Source: Strix aluco (lineage: Eukaryota > Chordata > Aves > Strigiformes > Strigidae). Taken from it: a stretch of 64,000 bases of DNA. The position numbers and the translations under genes are program-made. The DNA is taken from NCBI RefSeq assembly GCF_031877795.1, contig NC_133934.1, positions 103,232,610 through 103,296,609 on the forward strand, written 5' to 3'. Positions 51,641 through 62,221 of the stretch are shown in pieces. The notes beneath the pieces are model-generated. The model worked only from the letters and a program-made list of their open reading frames with translations. It had not been told where the DNA came from and searched no databases. The stretch's first letter is position 1, and every line of letters starts with the position of its first letter.

Positions 51641-54293
51641 AGGAAGGAAACGTAGGTCAGGCAGAAAAATTATTTTCTTGAACTCTGTGTTTCAAGCGAA
51701 CAGCAAAGTCAGACTTTCCTTCTCAATAAGCATCCTCTGACAACATGGTTTGAGGAGTTTGATGTTGGCTGTTATCTCCAACTACTGATGTGTCAGAGAG
51801 ACACATATATCTGTACATACAGTGAAGCAGAACCCTGGCTATACAGCAGACATGGATGCAATATGGTAAATCCTATCTAAAGAGAGGAAAGGTAAACAGC
51901 AGAATTATTTTGTGGGAGCACAGTAGTTGCTGTGCATCACAGAATAATGTTTATTACAGTGAAATGGCAAGAAGGGAGCCAAAGTGACCTTTAGAAAACC
52001 AGGCATATATAGCTGACCTATACGCTGGATAAGTAGATTAGGGGAATTGCTGCCAGAGTGCTTTGGAAGAATGGGCTGTAACACTAAACAAGATATGGAT
52101 TTTATTATTTAATTATTCTAATAAAACAAAAGTCCAGAAATGTTCTTCAGGCAGCCAAAAAGCAATGGTATAATTTGCTAGATGAATCAGTCACCTGGAA
52201 AAACCTCTTCTGGATAATCCATTCCCTTTGTATTCTTGTTTTGTATATGTAACTTTTTCCTATAAAATGAGCTAATGGCAGAGTCCCCTAATAGTGAAAA
52301 TCTCTTACACTAAAAGCATGCCAGCTGTGAATCCAGTATGAAAAAAAACCAAAACGATTTCTGGTACTGCCAGCTTGTTTTCAGCTGAAGCACACCGCTT
52401 TTAGTTGGAAATACGTTATTCTCTCTACCTGTGTCTGCAGCAGCTCCTCTGCTGCACACAGGAGGGTAACGCAGGGGAAGTCACACCTGGGAAGTCCTAT
52501 GTAAGCGCCTTTCCCCCAGCCCACGGCATCCTCTCACAGCTGCAGACAAACCCAACAGCCTCGTGCTCCTTCCCGGCACTATTCAAGGACATGCATAGGA
52601 TGCCATTAATAGTTTTGCTGGTTTCTGTCAGGAATTTCTAGTGGAGCTATAAAACTGGGATGCCTAAGGTTAACAGGGATGTTAATCAAACCAATGGTCC
52701 CAGGAGGTGCTTCTTCAGTAGCAATTTCACCCCTCACTAACCTCTTCAAGTTTATGGCAAAAATTCCTGGCCTTTGCCACCAGAAGAAAGTTGTCTCTTA
52801 TTGCAGTGGGTGTTCAGCACTGTCGTATGCCTTGTTCAAGCCACATGTCTCTTACTGCTGCTGTCTCCTTTTGCTATACACGTGCCTCAGGAGCATTCAG
52901 CAATTTTTCCTCTTTCTCTCATGTCTTACAAATTGAGTGATATTCCTTATGCTGGCATTCTCCAAGTTTCTCCCTCCAAGCTTAGGAAGGCAAATTCTGG
53001 TGCCTCTTACACCAGGATTTCAATAGACTTGCCACTGCTCAGAAGCAGAATTTTCTGTTTCTTTAAAATAAGAGTGGCAATAAAAATGTGGTCTCTTTTC
53101 TTACTCTGTGCTGTGGCTCAACAGTTGGTTCTTCGCTTGCTTGCAGTATGTAAAATTTAGTACATATATATAGTAAAACTTACATAAGGAATGAGTAAGG
53201 ACAACAGTAGTGTCACCAAAATAAAGTCCACATCTCCAACTTTCTTAACAGTGGTTTCATCTTGTTTAGGTTTTCGAAAACTTGTTCAGGCACAGAGCAG
53301 CAACTCCTCTCAGCGGAGGAGCAGGACAGCTGGAAGGGGTAATTTCTTGAATGGCTTCAGCCTGGTTCGCAGGAGGATGACTGCCAAAAGTTAGGAAGCA
53401 GTCAGACATCTCAGCAGATGACACAATTTAAACTGGTGCACCTCCAGGAAAAGGTGGCAATGATTTCAGAAAGCTCTTTCCCTTCTGGATAGATGCATGC
53501 AGACCTTCAAGACACTGGGGCTGGCTGGCACATAAGGAATATAATGATTCAACTTTGTTACGCTCTTCTTTACAGAAGACCCCCCCCAAAAGTGGGCCCC
53601 CTGAGACAGCCAGGATGCATCCTTGTTTTCCTGTGGCCGGACAAGTGCAGAGCAGCACTTTACACAGATTGCACACAGATTTCAGGCACTAATCCCAACT
53701 TTTACAGCCTTGGCCTGATTCTGCTACTAACTTTCATTGCTCCATGCTTCCCCTCCTACTGGGGTTATGTCATCGTGTTGGAATAAGGTCCTTGGAAAAT
53801 GGACTGTTTCTAATTGTGATCAGCACTTCTATGACACTGTAGGTCTGATTTAAGGAGACATCTTTTCAATACAAAAAAATAATCAGCAGGAAAGGATCAA
53901 ATCTTCTCCAGGAGATGGAGGAAACCATCACAAAAGTGCCAAGACAGGGGACATTAATTCTGTTTAGACTGGAAGTTGCAAAGGCCAGACAAAAAGGAGG
54001 ACAGACACCGTTGGTTCTGAAGTTTTAATACTGTTAAAATTGCTCCAGACAGACCTAGGACTCAATTTACAGCATTGCATCTGAAGGGAAGGAAATTCTG
54101 TTCGAGGAAGGTCAAACCCAAGGGCTGGTTCTAAGAAACCTCTTAGAAGCAAAGATGAACAACTATGGAAACAAAAGAAGTACAGACTAAACGTATTCAA
54201 GCATTGCAAAGCCCCCTCGCAAAGTATGTTGCTTAAAAAGTTGGTCTTGTCTTTTAGAAAGGCCAAGTTTTTCTTTTTCACATAGCAATCTAA

Positions 54294-54349
54294 AAATAAA
54301 ACATTAGCTAAGCCTAACATGAAATAAAACATTAGCTAAGCCTAACATG
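54294..54349. repeat. Perfect tandem duplication, 2 x 28 bp
   Basis: The 28-bp unit AAATAAAACATTAGCTAAGC with its CTAACATG end occurs twice back to back with no mismatch. Confidence 0.95.
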
Positions 54350-54897
54350 CTAAATACATGAGTTGAGATCACTTTCTGGTGTTTGAGGATGGGCTTTAGG
54401 ATGACTGGGGCACAGGAATATTTATAACAGTTGCTGGATTGCGGGACCTGCTGGTCAGTGCAAAAGTGTCCTCTGGTGACAGCAGCACTCTCGAGTGGTG
54501 CCAGAACTGCAGAGCCCAGCATGTGACTGATGGAGGGATCTGCACAGGAATGCTCGTGAAAGGCAACTATGAAGCCCTGATCCCACAGGCAAATCCCCAT
54601 GCTGCCCGGAATAAAAGGCAGAACTGACATCCAAAACCCAAACGTTTCAACATCCTGGCTCACACTTCTGCCATTTCAAATGCGTGCTTCACAGCAGCCA
54701 AGCCACAGCACAGCCTGTCTCTTCAAAGTCCTTTCCTCTCCAAATGAATTTAATTTGTAAGGCACTTGAGAAGAAAAATCGGGTAGCACTTAGATTATTA
54801 TATATGTTCTTACAGGACTGTTAATCTAGGAAATAGCTATATAAAGCCTAAATAAATTGGTAAGCTAAGAATAGCAAATTGAGAAAACTCAAGTTGG

Positions 54898-55150
54898 ACT
54901 GTGTGTTACCCTAGCAGAGCAGGAATACCCTCTATGAGACAACTTTGTTACAACGGAAATTATGGCACAAGCGTGCCCTTTTCAGTTCCTCCACATGGCA
55001 CTGTTAAACCAGGCTGTACACAGCGCCAGAATAATTCTGCACTGCGACACGATGATAACAATGTGTCACAGTACACAATATGCCTCACGATAACGCAGTG
55101 GTACTCTGTTACTTGAATAAAGACCCTTTCTTTCGTGGTTCTTTCATACA
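54898..55150 (+). mobile_element. Possible LTR-like fragment
   Basis: The end resembles a retroviral R-U5: GAATAAAGACCCTTTCTTTC then GTGGTTCTTTCATACA, with AATAAA at 55,116-55,121 and a terminal CA. A TG start near 54,899 would give about 250 bp. No TATA box, primer-binding site or target duplication was found. Confidence 0.3.
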
Positions 55151-58100
55151 AACCTAAGAAAGGAAAGGCAAATGACTGTAGAGAAGAATAAGTGAAAGCT
55201 GATCTTCTGTGAGCAGTGGCCAGCACTTTGGAGAGTATGCTGTCATGTAACATCCTTGTAGGAAACTTGGCCCAATCAAACATTTCTATCATCAAAAGTG
55301 AGTGACCTGAACAGCTGGATATACTCTGTGAGCAGGGGGGAGGGCGCAGGAAGGGTGCCGGTGCTCGCTGCCTTCTCGCCCTTCTGGCATGGGATGAGGG
55401 GAACTCGCGTGGGGCCGAGAACCTCCCGCCCCAGCCAGCCTCCTGCCATGCCCAGAGCCCCTTGTGAGGCCACTGCTGATACACGTCTGTCTTTGGAGGC
55501 CCAGACACATTTTTTTTTCCTTCTTCTTTCATACCTAAAAAATTTGAAAGATAGAGTTGAACCTAAAAAAAAAAAAGTAATTTAAAATTAGTTTCAGCGA
55601 TTTTCCAGAAAAGCAGCACTACAAACCCAGAAAATTGATACATTACAGTAGAGAAACAAACCCAAAGTTGGCCTCAGTGCACTTTTTGGCAAACGTATGC
55701 AGCTGTGACTTTCTGCCACTGAAAACATTTCAGGTGTAGTTTGTACTGATGTTTAGCAATTTAATGCACTCCAAATATTAAAAAGCATTTGTTTGGGAAA
55801 ATATCTGTTTGTCAGAATGCAGCTATGGGTGTGCCACTGAGGCTGGAGTGTTTCACCACCAGCAGATCAGATTTGTTTGATTACTTAAAAAGTAAAACCA
55901 AGTTTAAACACAGACCCAGCCACACATTGTCACTGAAGCTCAGGCTAGTGGGTGCTGTAGGGAGCAGGGGGAAGCAGGAGGAAGCGGGGCTTTGCTCCCA
56001 GCACCACTCATGGTCTGATAAATTAGTGCTTTACCAGCACTTCCTCAGGTATTGGAGATGAACTTTTTAAAGACATAGAAGTTCAACGTTCATGAATGAT
56101 AACCATTATTTTAATAGTCAGTGGCTTACAGCAGTTAAAAATACAAAACTTTGCACAAGTATATCCACGTACATCCACAAATACACAGACACATTTTAGG
56201 GATGGTGCTACTTCAGCATCCCTATTAGGAACCAAGGTGATAACTTTACTCATCCATCTTTATAATTCTTTTGATTTGCAGCATGAGTCATTTTACCTTT
56301 TGCATTGGACTTAATCCAAACATCTTCAAACCTTAGTGCCCCAAAACTTTCTTATCAGTGGTAACTAGAGATTCTTCAAGAGGGGTTGTTATACAGGCCT
56401 GAGACTGGACATATATACAATCAAGCACTCGAAGGCAAAATTTTAATAGAGCACTGCTTAAGGAAGCACCACATTAAGGGAGGTGGGTTGCTGATGAAGG
56501 GCAGGAGGAAGACGACATCACTTGATCCAATGGTAGAGGGCTGAGAAATCTCAGAATGCCCCCTTACAGCAAGCTGGGTAAAGCACAAGGAGCACTTCTG
56601 CAGAACTAGACCAAGTCACTGCTGTGAACATCAAGGTGGCAGTTCAGCAGTGCTGGGGAGAGACCTCATGGAACTACAGCAGGCAAGTCAACTGCTGTAC
56701 AGAAAACCCCCTGCAGTCATCTGGACACTGGCAATTTTTTTTTTTTTTTTGAGTGAGAAGGCTCTTGCAGGTAGAAATAGTCCTTGGTAGCCTCAAGAAG
56801 TGTTAGCTGGAATTGTTGCAATCAGTTATGACAGTGATTTACACTAGGCAACATAACCAGTGTTAAATATTATTTATTTGAATACAAACATATAAAACTT
56901 AGAAGGTAGAAGATTGTTGTACAATAGGTTAATTCAGTGGTTACATCAGTGATTCAAAAATCATAAACCACATGTGTAATCTCCTAAATCCTAAAGTACT
57001 AGATTACCAGTCTAGCAGCAACATGATGTTGGGCAGGACTCTGGTGTGGTCTGGTGTCCCTAAAGATCTGCTCCCTGCACATGTCCATAGCAGAATCTCC
57101 ATTTTTGGACTGTGATAGTTTCAGACATTGTGGGTTGTGAAGCAGGTGGTGACTACAGCAAGTTGGACTGTTCGGGGTCCTGCAATCTCTTCCTCCCTAT
57201 AATTATAAATGTCATGCTGGTTTTTGGCTGCTTCATGTTGGTTTCTAATGCCTGTATTTGGTAAGATTATGCTAAGGTCATCTTCCTTTACTATTAATAC
57301 TAACATTTATGTACTCTCTTCTATGATACTTAAAACTTCACCCTCCACACAAGAACCATTGAACACTGGGTGCAGGGGTGGTGACCCCAGCCCAAACCCT
57401 TCACAAAAAGAGTGCCAGCTCACATCTGTCACGTGGTCTGCCAGACCAAAGCAGCTCAAGCTTTCCAGCATCATTAAAGGTTTCCAGGAGTTAAACTTCC
57501 AGCAGGTGAATCTGACACTGGATATGCTAGTCAAGGTGATCACCTGCCTCCTAATACAGGTGAAGGGACCTGGCACAACAGCTTCCCTACATTGGTGCTG
57601 CTAGCTGACACCTAAACATGAACAGCCACCATCAGCTTGACTGCAACCACCACACAGGCTACATCCAGTATTTGAACAGGCCTTCTCCTTCTGACCTCAT
57701 CCTTCTTGGGTAGGAAGGGCAGCTTCCAATAACGGAAGCCACTGTAGGGATTTGTCTTCTGCATCTTCGGCAGTCTGTGGTGGCTAGGAGGTGAGCAAGT
57801 TGTCTTTGAGGAAACACTGAGATTTCTTGGGAGAGAGAGTTCTTTAGGTTGGAGCCTAATTTCTCCAAAGGAACTGGGCCAAAGGTTACGAAAGAATTAC
57901 ATACAAAAACGCATCAGAAGAAATTGCCTAGGGTGGTTAGTCAGTAATTCCTAGCCCTGACATGAATGAAAGGGGCAGAATTTGCACAGCAGGAAAAACA
58001 GCTGGTATAGCAGTCTCTGGCTACCTGCCAGGGCTAAGGTATATTGGAGCTACCAAGAAGCGAAATACTTTCACTATTGGATCTTGTCAAAATGCTGCTT

Positions 58101-59023
58101 GGAGGACAGATACTGGACTTGGAGATCAAGGAAGCCTACTGCCTGTTTTCCTGAAGTGTCTGGTAGAGCCTGATTAGTCAGGGCCTCTGAATCTGAGATG
58201 AAGCCGTTGACCCTATCCATTTCTGCACCTTTGTGAAACTTTGGCTTGGAGCTCCCTGCAGATACTGCCCATCCCTTCCCTTACTCTGGTGGTAACAGCA
58301 CACGGGATGGCTGATCATGGTAAGACATGGGTTTGTCTGGGCAGAAAGATGGACGAGGAACATGAATATCTCAGCGTCTAAGACAAGGGCGGAGATATGA
58401 AGCAATTCCCCATTTTCCAAAGGCGTATGTGTGTGGGAAATGAACAGCCAAATAAAAAGACATCTTGACATAGCTCGGAAAAAGCACAGCTGAAGTTTGA
58501 AGAAGCTGCAATGAAAGTACCAACTCAAGCAGTCAACTGCCAGGAATGGAGGGCTTGGTTCATGCCCTGTGAGCACCACGAAAGCCAAGGACAGTCAGAT
58601 CTGCACTGCACATACAGCATATATGAATATTTTAAGCACAGCTGCTCAAAGGAGAAGTGGGCACTTTTCTGTATTTCACCCTCAGCATGCTGAAGTAAGG
58701 CCTTAGGCTTGCAAACTTAATGACAAACTGATAACTTTGTCAGCAGAAGCATACAACTTTGTAATTGTAATTGATAACTTTGTAGCACAAGCATACAAAC
58801 ACCACCATCACAACCAGAGATTTGGGTTAAACTGTTCCCACCTGCTCTATGCAAACTCAAAATTATAGTTGTGTTGCTGAAGGGAAGCTACTGAAGGAAA
58901 TAACCTTGGAGAAAGAGTGATAGGAATGAACAGCTGGGAGTAGGATGGGGACAGTAACAATTTAAATTGCATCTGCCACAGATGGACTTGTTCAGCTCAG
59001 TGTGCTTCCCGCTCTGCTCCCCA

Positions 59024-59060
59024 CCCCCCCCCCCAAAAAAAAAAAAAAAAAAAAAAAAAT
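59024..59060 (+). repeat. C11-A26 homopolymer junction
   Basis: Eleven C run directly into twenty-six A, the longest A-run in the window. It could be a decayed retroposon tail or a simple slippage tract. No retroposon body is recognised to its left. Confidence 0.9.
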
Positions 59061-59061
59061 C

Positions 59062-59115
59062 ACATTTAAGTCAATGGGGACTACTCATGGGAACAAGAAC
59101 TTGCACAACTGTTTG
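59062..59115 (+). repeat. Ancient amniote repeat-like fragment
   Basis: TTTAAGTCAATGGGGACTAC followed by TCATGGGAACAAGAACTTGC resembles a motif of old amniote repeats (aagtcaatgggactactcatg). It starts directly after the A26 tract. Confidence 0.35.
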
Positions 59116-59884
59116 TGCAACCTGCTAGTCAGGATGTTCATATCCTCTTGGGACTAGACAGATGCAGGGATATCAAGTACAACCTACACCCAGAAATCTT
59201 CTGCTGCTCACATTCCTTACAGAATTTAGCATTCTTTGTGGTGGGAACAAGAAATGTGTCTTTGATCTGGACAGGAGAGAGGTATCAGCTCTGAACAAGG
59301 AAAAGCTTGCACAGAAACTCTGAAGTATTAAGAGACATTTCTAAACAGTACCGCCCAACTGTTCTCATTCTTAGATTTTTTTTTTTTTTTTTTTAAGAAA
59401 AAAACACCCAGCCAACCAAAAATCCAACACTTGAAACTGGTCAGTCTCCTACCTATCACCATCTGTTCCCTAGGCTCAAGGGAACGCCCATGCTTGCCAC
59501 CTCTAAGGCAAGGTAAGCCCAACAGCAGCAAAGAAAACCCACAACTACATAGCAAGTAATTGTTCAGGTCTGTAGCATGTCTTAATGCTACAACATAATC
59601 TAGTGTAAACACAGGGAGAAGAGTTGGTCCAGCAGCAAGCCTCATGTTTCAGTTTTTCCCACCCTCAGACTTCTGCTCCGTGCTGTTTTCTCAGAGTATC
59701 GCATACCTCCAGGTGGGCAAAACTGGTTTTAAAAAGGTTTTCAAGCTATTGACTCAAACTGAGTTTAATAAATTTAAACAAATAAATACTGAAAGTAAAA
59801 TTATCAAGGATAGTAAGGATAGTTTAAAGCAGCTGGTGGTCAGCTAAACAAAGCTATGAGGTTTTACACTGTTAAAGATCCTAA

Positions 59885-60420
59885 TTAAAGAACCATACAG
59901 CTTATACACATACTTCTTACATTACTCCTCACATACTGATGATGAACATTCCCATCACTCAGACCAGGTATCACACTGGCTGCAGCTGCCAAAAAGATGC
60001 TGGTTAGGATGTGGCGGGTGCACCCACCCAATGAAAACAGGGTTTCTTGGCTGCTGAAGTGTAGCAGCTCCTGATTGCCTTCGCTCTCCAGGCCACACGG
60101 TAGTTGGGGCCTTTGGCCAATGGGAGCCGCTATTGACCACAGATCAGATTCATCCTGGGTATCAATGGAGGCCCCTGGGGAGCCATTATGAGCTCGTCCC
60201 CTGGAGCAGCACGCTGTGGTCGAGGACTCTCCCCTTGGGTCGGGACACCACCCAAGGAAACTCCTCGAGGTGACTTGGGTCAGGACGCTGCCCTGAGCAG
60301 GTCCTCGAGGTTGAGATAGAGTGTTTTGGGTTGTCATTAAACCCTAGGAAGTTGTTCTGTTCTCCTCTCACAGACATTCCAACCTGTAATTTGCAGAGGG
60401 CTAGTTAATTGTGTTGACAG
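59885..60420 (-). mobile_element. LTR-like, promoter-like segment
   Basis: This GC-richer block has a minus-strand frame open for 150 codons (59,885-60,337). Read on the minus strand it has two ATTGG (CCAAT) boxes near 60,117 and 60,032 and a TGTATAAGC TATA-type element near 59,907, the order seen in retroviral U3 regions. TGT ends near 60,419 on that strand. No paired LTR, primer-binding site or target duplication was found. Confidence 0.3.
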
Positions 60421-60564
60421 ATTTTTAATTTTTGGTGGTTGGCTGTTTGAGAGCCTCCGTAACGTAGGGTACTCACACTGAAACCAAATTCTGCTGTTTT
60501 CTCTCCAGTAAGTGAATGGGAAAGATGGTGTAGCAGTGTAACTCAAAAGGAAATGCCAGAGGCT

Positions 60565-61403
60565 CAAAATACTTTGAAAAATGTGTCATTTTATTTGTAC
60601 ACTTCCAAAGTTGTACGTAGAAACTTATAGTACAGTCCTGTAAATTTACTCATTGCTAGAAGAACTGCCAGGGACAGGGGAAAGTATTTATTCATTGATC
60701 ATCAAGTTAGAGGGGAATAAACAAAACAAAAAAAAACCTGGAAAAAATTTTTCGAAGTTATGGAACTCTCTCCTTTTTTTTTTTTGTTTTTAATCCCCAA
60801 GTACAAATTTTATAAATACAAAACAAATTCACAAATTACTTTGAATGCTAAATAAATATCTACTTAATAAACTCAGACTGAATACTTCCAGCCAGCACTG
60901 GTACAGTACTTAAAAGATATGCAGTTGTACTCATTCATGTGTAGTGTTGAGAAGATATGCTCAAACAAGTTTTAAACATACACACAGTTTCTTCAACTGT
61001 GCTACAGCAGAAGATTTTATCTGAGTTGATAAAGCCCTCAATACCACAGCTCCTACAAAATCTAGACAATGAAACAAGGTCATTTGGTGCAGGAAAAAAC
61101 AATGTACTTCTGGAAGATATTTGGACACATGAATGTATTAAAAATGTACAAAACCTCTGTAAACCAGTACTGTATCCAGTACATCTATCAAAATTATTAG
61201 ACACTGAATAAAACTGTAGCAAAGGTAATCTTTCCTACATTCTCCTGAGTGCTTAATATTACATTGAGAATATAGTGCAGGCCACACTTCAAGGTGGTTA
61301 AACAGTTGTTATTGCTTTATACAGGTATGACGACTGCGTGATTTAACATTTCATTTTAATGAACATAACAGATTCCCTCAAAAAATCCTTTGGAAGGCAG
61401 AGG
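60565..61403 (-). other. BAZ1A: BAZ1A 3' UTR (probable extent)
   Basis: This follows the BAZ1A stop codon. Canonical AATAAA reads on the minus strand at 60,687-60,692 and 60,590-60,595, giving a 3' UTR of roughly 0.7 to 0.85 kb. It is AT-rich with no interspersed repeat recognised. The last signal is followed by T/G-rich sequence on the minus strand. Confidence 0.5.
60590..60595 (-). terminator. BAZ1A: Candidate BAZ1A polyadenylation signal (AATAAA)
   Basis: The minus strand reads GTACAAATAAAATGACAC. It is the last canonical hexamer before the LTR-like block. The hexamer at 60,687-60,692 is the alternative. Confidence 0.45.
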
Positions 61404-61594
61404 TTAGATTCGTGACTTCTTTGCCGCGGGAGCGGCGTGGTCCACATTACCAGATGTGATCGGAAGTCCAAGCTTTTGAGCCTGAATGTGGAAGAAAGCT
61501 TGAAGTCTGGTTCCAGCTTTTGCTTCACTTGTGTTACGAGGGTTGTATTCAAAGCAGTTCGAAAACATCAGCTCAATGTCTTCAATGAATTCCG
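61404..61594 (-). CDS. BAZ1A: BAZ1A last coding exon (bromodomain end and C-terminus)
   Basis: 191 bp, acceptor TTTGCTAG, starting with the last two bases of Ser, then EFIEDIELMFSNCFEYNPRN and TSEAKAGTRLQAFFHIQAQK. It ends LGLPITSGNVDHAAPAAKKS then RI and TAA at 61,404-61,406. The C-terminal basic KKSR motif is conserved. Confidence 0.96.
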
Positions 61595-62221
61595 CTAGCA
61601 AATAAAAAGTAAGTGAATTAATTTAGCATGTCTCAAGTCATCAGAGAGCAGTATGATAAAGGAGTATAACACCACTAAATTCATACAGTGATCCTACAGA
61701 CATGCAACACAAAAAGTGTCCTTACATGTGTGTCAAGTTTCTATCATTGTATTAGTGAAGTGCCACGTAAACATTCTTAAATTTCTCTGTTTATTAATAA
61801 AGGAAATACAAATCAAGTAGTAACAACAGTACCTTCTCTAAATATTTCACCAGTGTCACTCACTGACATCAAGGGCTTGAGAAATTACTCAGCTGCTCAT
61901 TTCTTATCTCTCTATACATTACATATTTTGATAGTAAAAGAACTATGCTCAACACATCTTATTTAAAAAAATATTAGTAAATTATGTTTTTTTTAAAAAC
62001 AACAAAACCACACCACAAAACCCTAAACCAATTACAGCTTTCTAATCCTCTGACACAGCTGTATTTTAGGACAAGAATATATTTTAAAGAGACAGACTGG
62101 GGTTCATTACCTCTTTCAATAAATAATACTTACATGCTAACTTATATTCACATTTATTCACTTTTTCACGGATTATGTTTAAGGCAATAGGTTTTTTGAT
62201 GATATCATAGTAGTCTGGTAC
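61404..62221 (-). CDS. BAZ1A: BAZ1A (ACF1), last two coding exons
   Basis: BAZ1A is the non-catalytic subunit that pairs with SMARCA5/SNF2H in the ACF and CHRAC chromatin remodelers. It spaces nucleosomes in replication and repair. Exons 62221-62134 and 61594-61404 join in phase across a 539-bp GT-AG intron. They encode the C-terminal half of the bromodomain, with PDYYDIIKKPIALNIIREKV and the acetyl-lysine pocket Asn in NCFEYNPRNTSEAKAG, then the tail ending AAKKSRI-stop. The segment between QKLGL and AAKKSRI differs from recalled human and is slightly shorter. The bulk of the protein lies right of the window. Confidence 0.96.
62134..62221 (-). CDS. BAZ1A: BAZ1A penultimate coding exon (bromodomain)
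   Basis: 88 bp, acceptor TTTTAAAAG, encoding VPDYYDIIKKPIALNIIREK then VNKCEYKLA and one base of Ser. It carries the PDYYDIIKKP loop typical of bromodomains. The donor is GTAAGTATT. Confidence 0.96.

Larger units (their letters stand above)
50881..59880. other. Intergenic DNA between CFL2 and BAZ1A
   Basis: Apart from the repeats listed, no gene is recognised. The longest frame is 190 codons at 54,960-55,532 (minus). It overlaps the LTR-like piece and a GC-rich patch at 55.33-55.5 kb and looks like a composition artefact. A spaced repeat of TGATAACTTTGT...GCATACAA occurs at 58,729-58,800. Confidence 0.55.

Noticed and set aside
54960-55532. 190-codon minus-strand frame
   Set aside because: Crosses the LTR-like piece and a GC-rich patch; mixed composition and no recognisable family. 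Kept only as a note in the intergenic entry.
57209-57604. 131-codon plus-strand frame
   Set aside because: No recognisable domain; opposing frames of similar length overlap it, as expected by chance in moderately GC-rich DNA.
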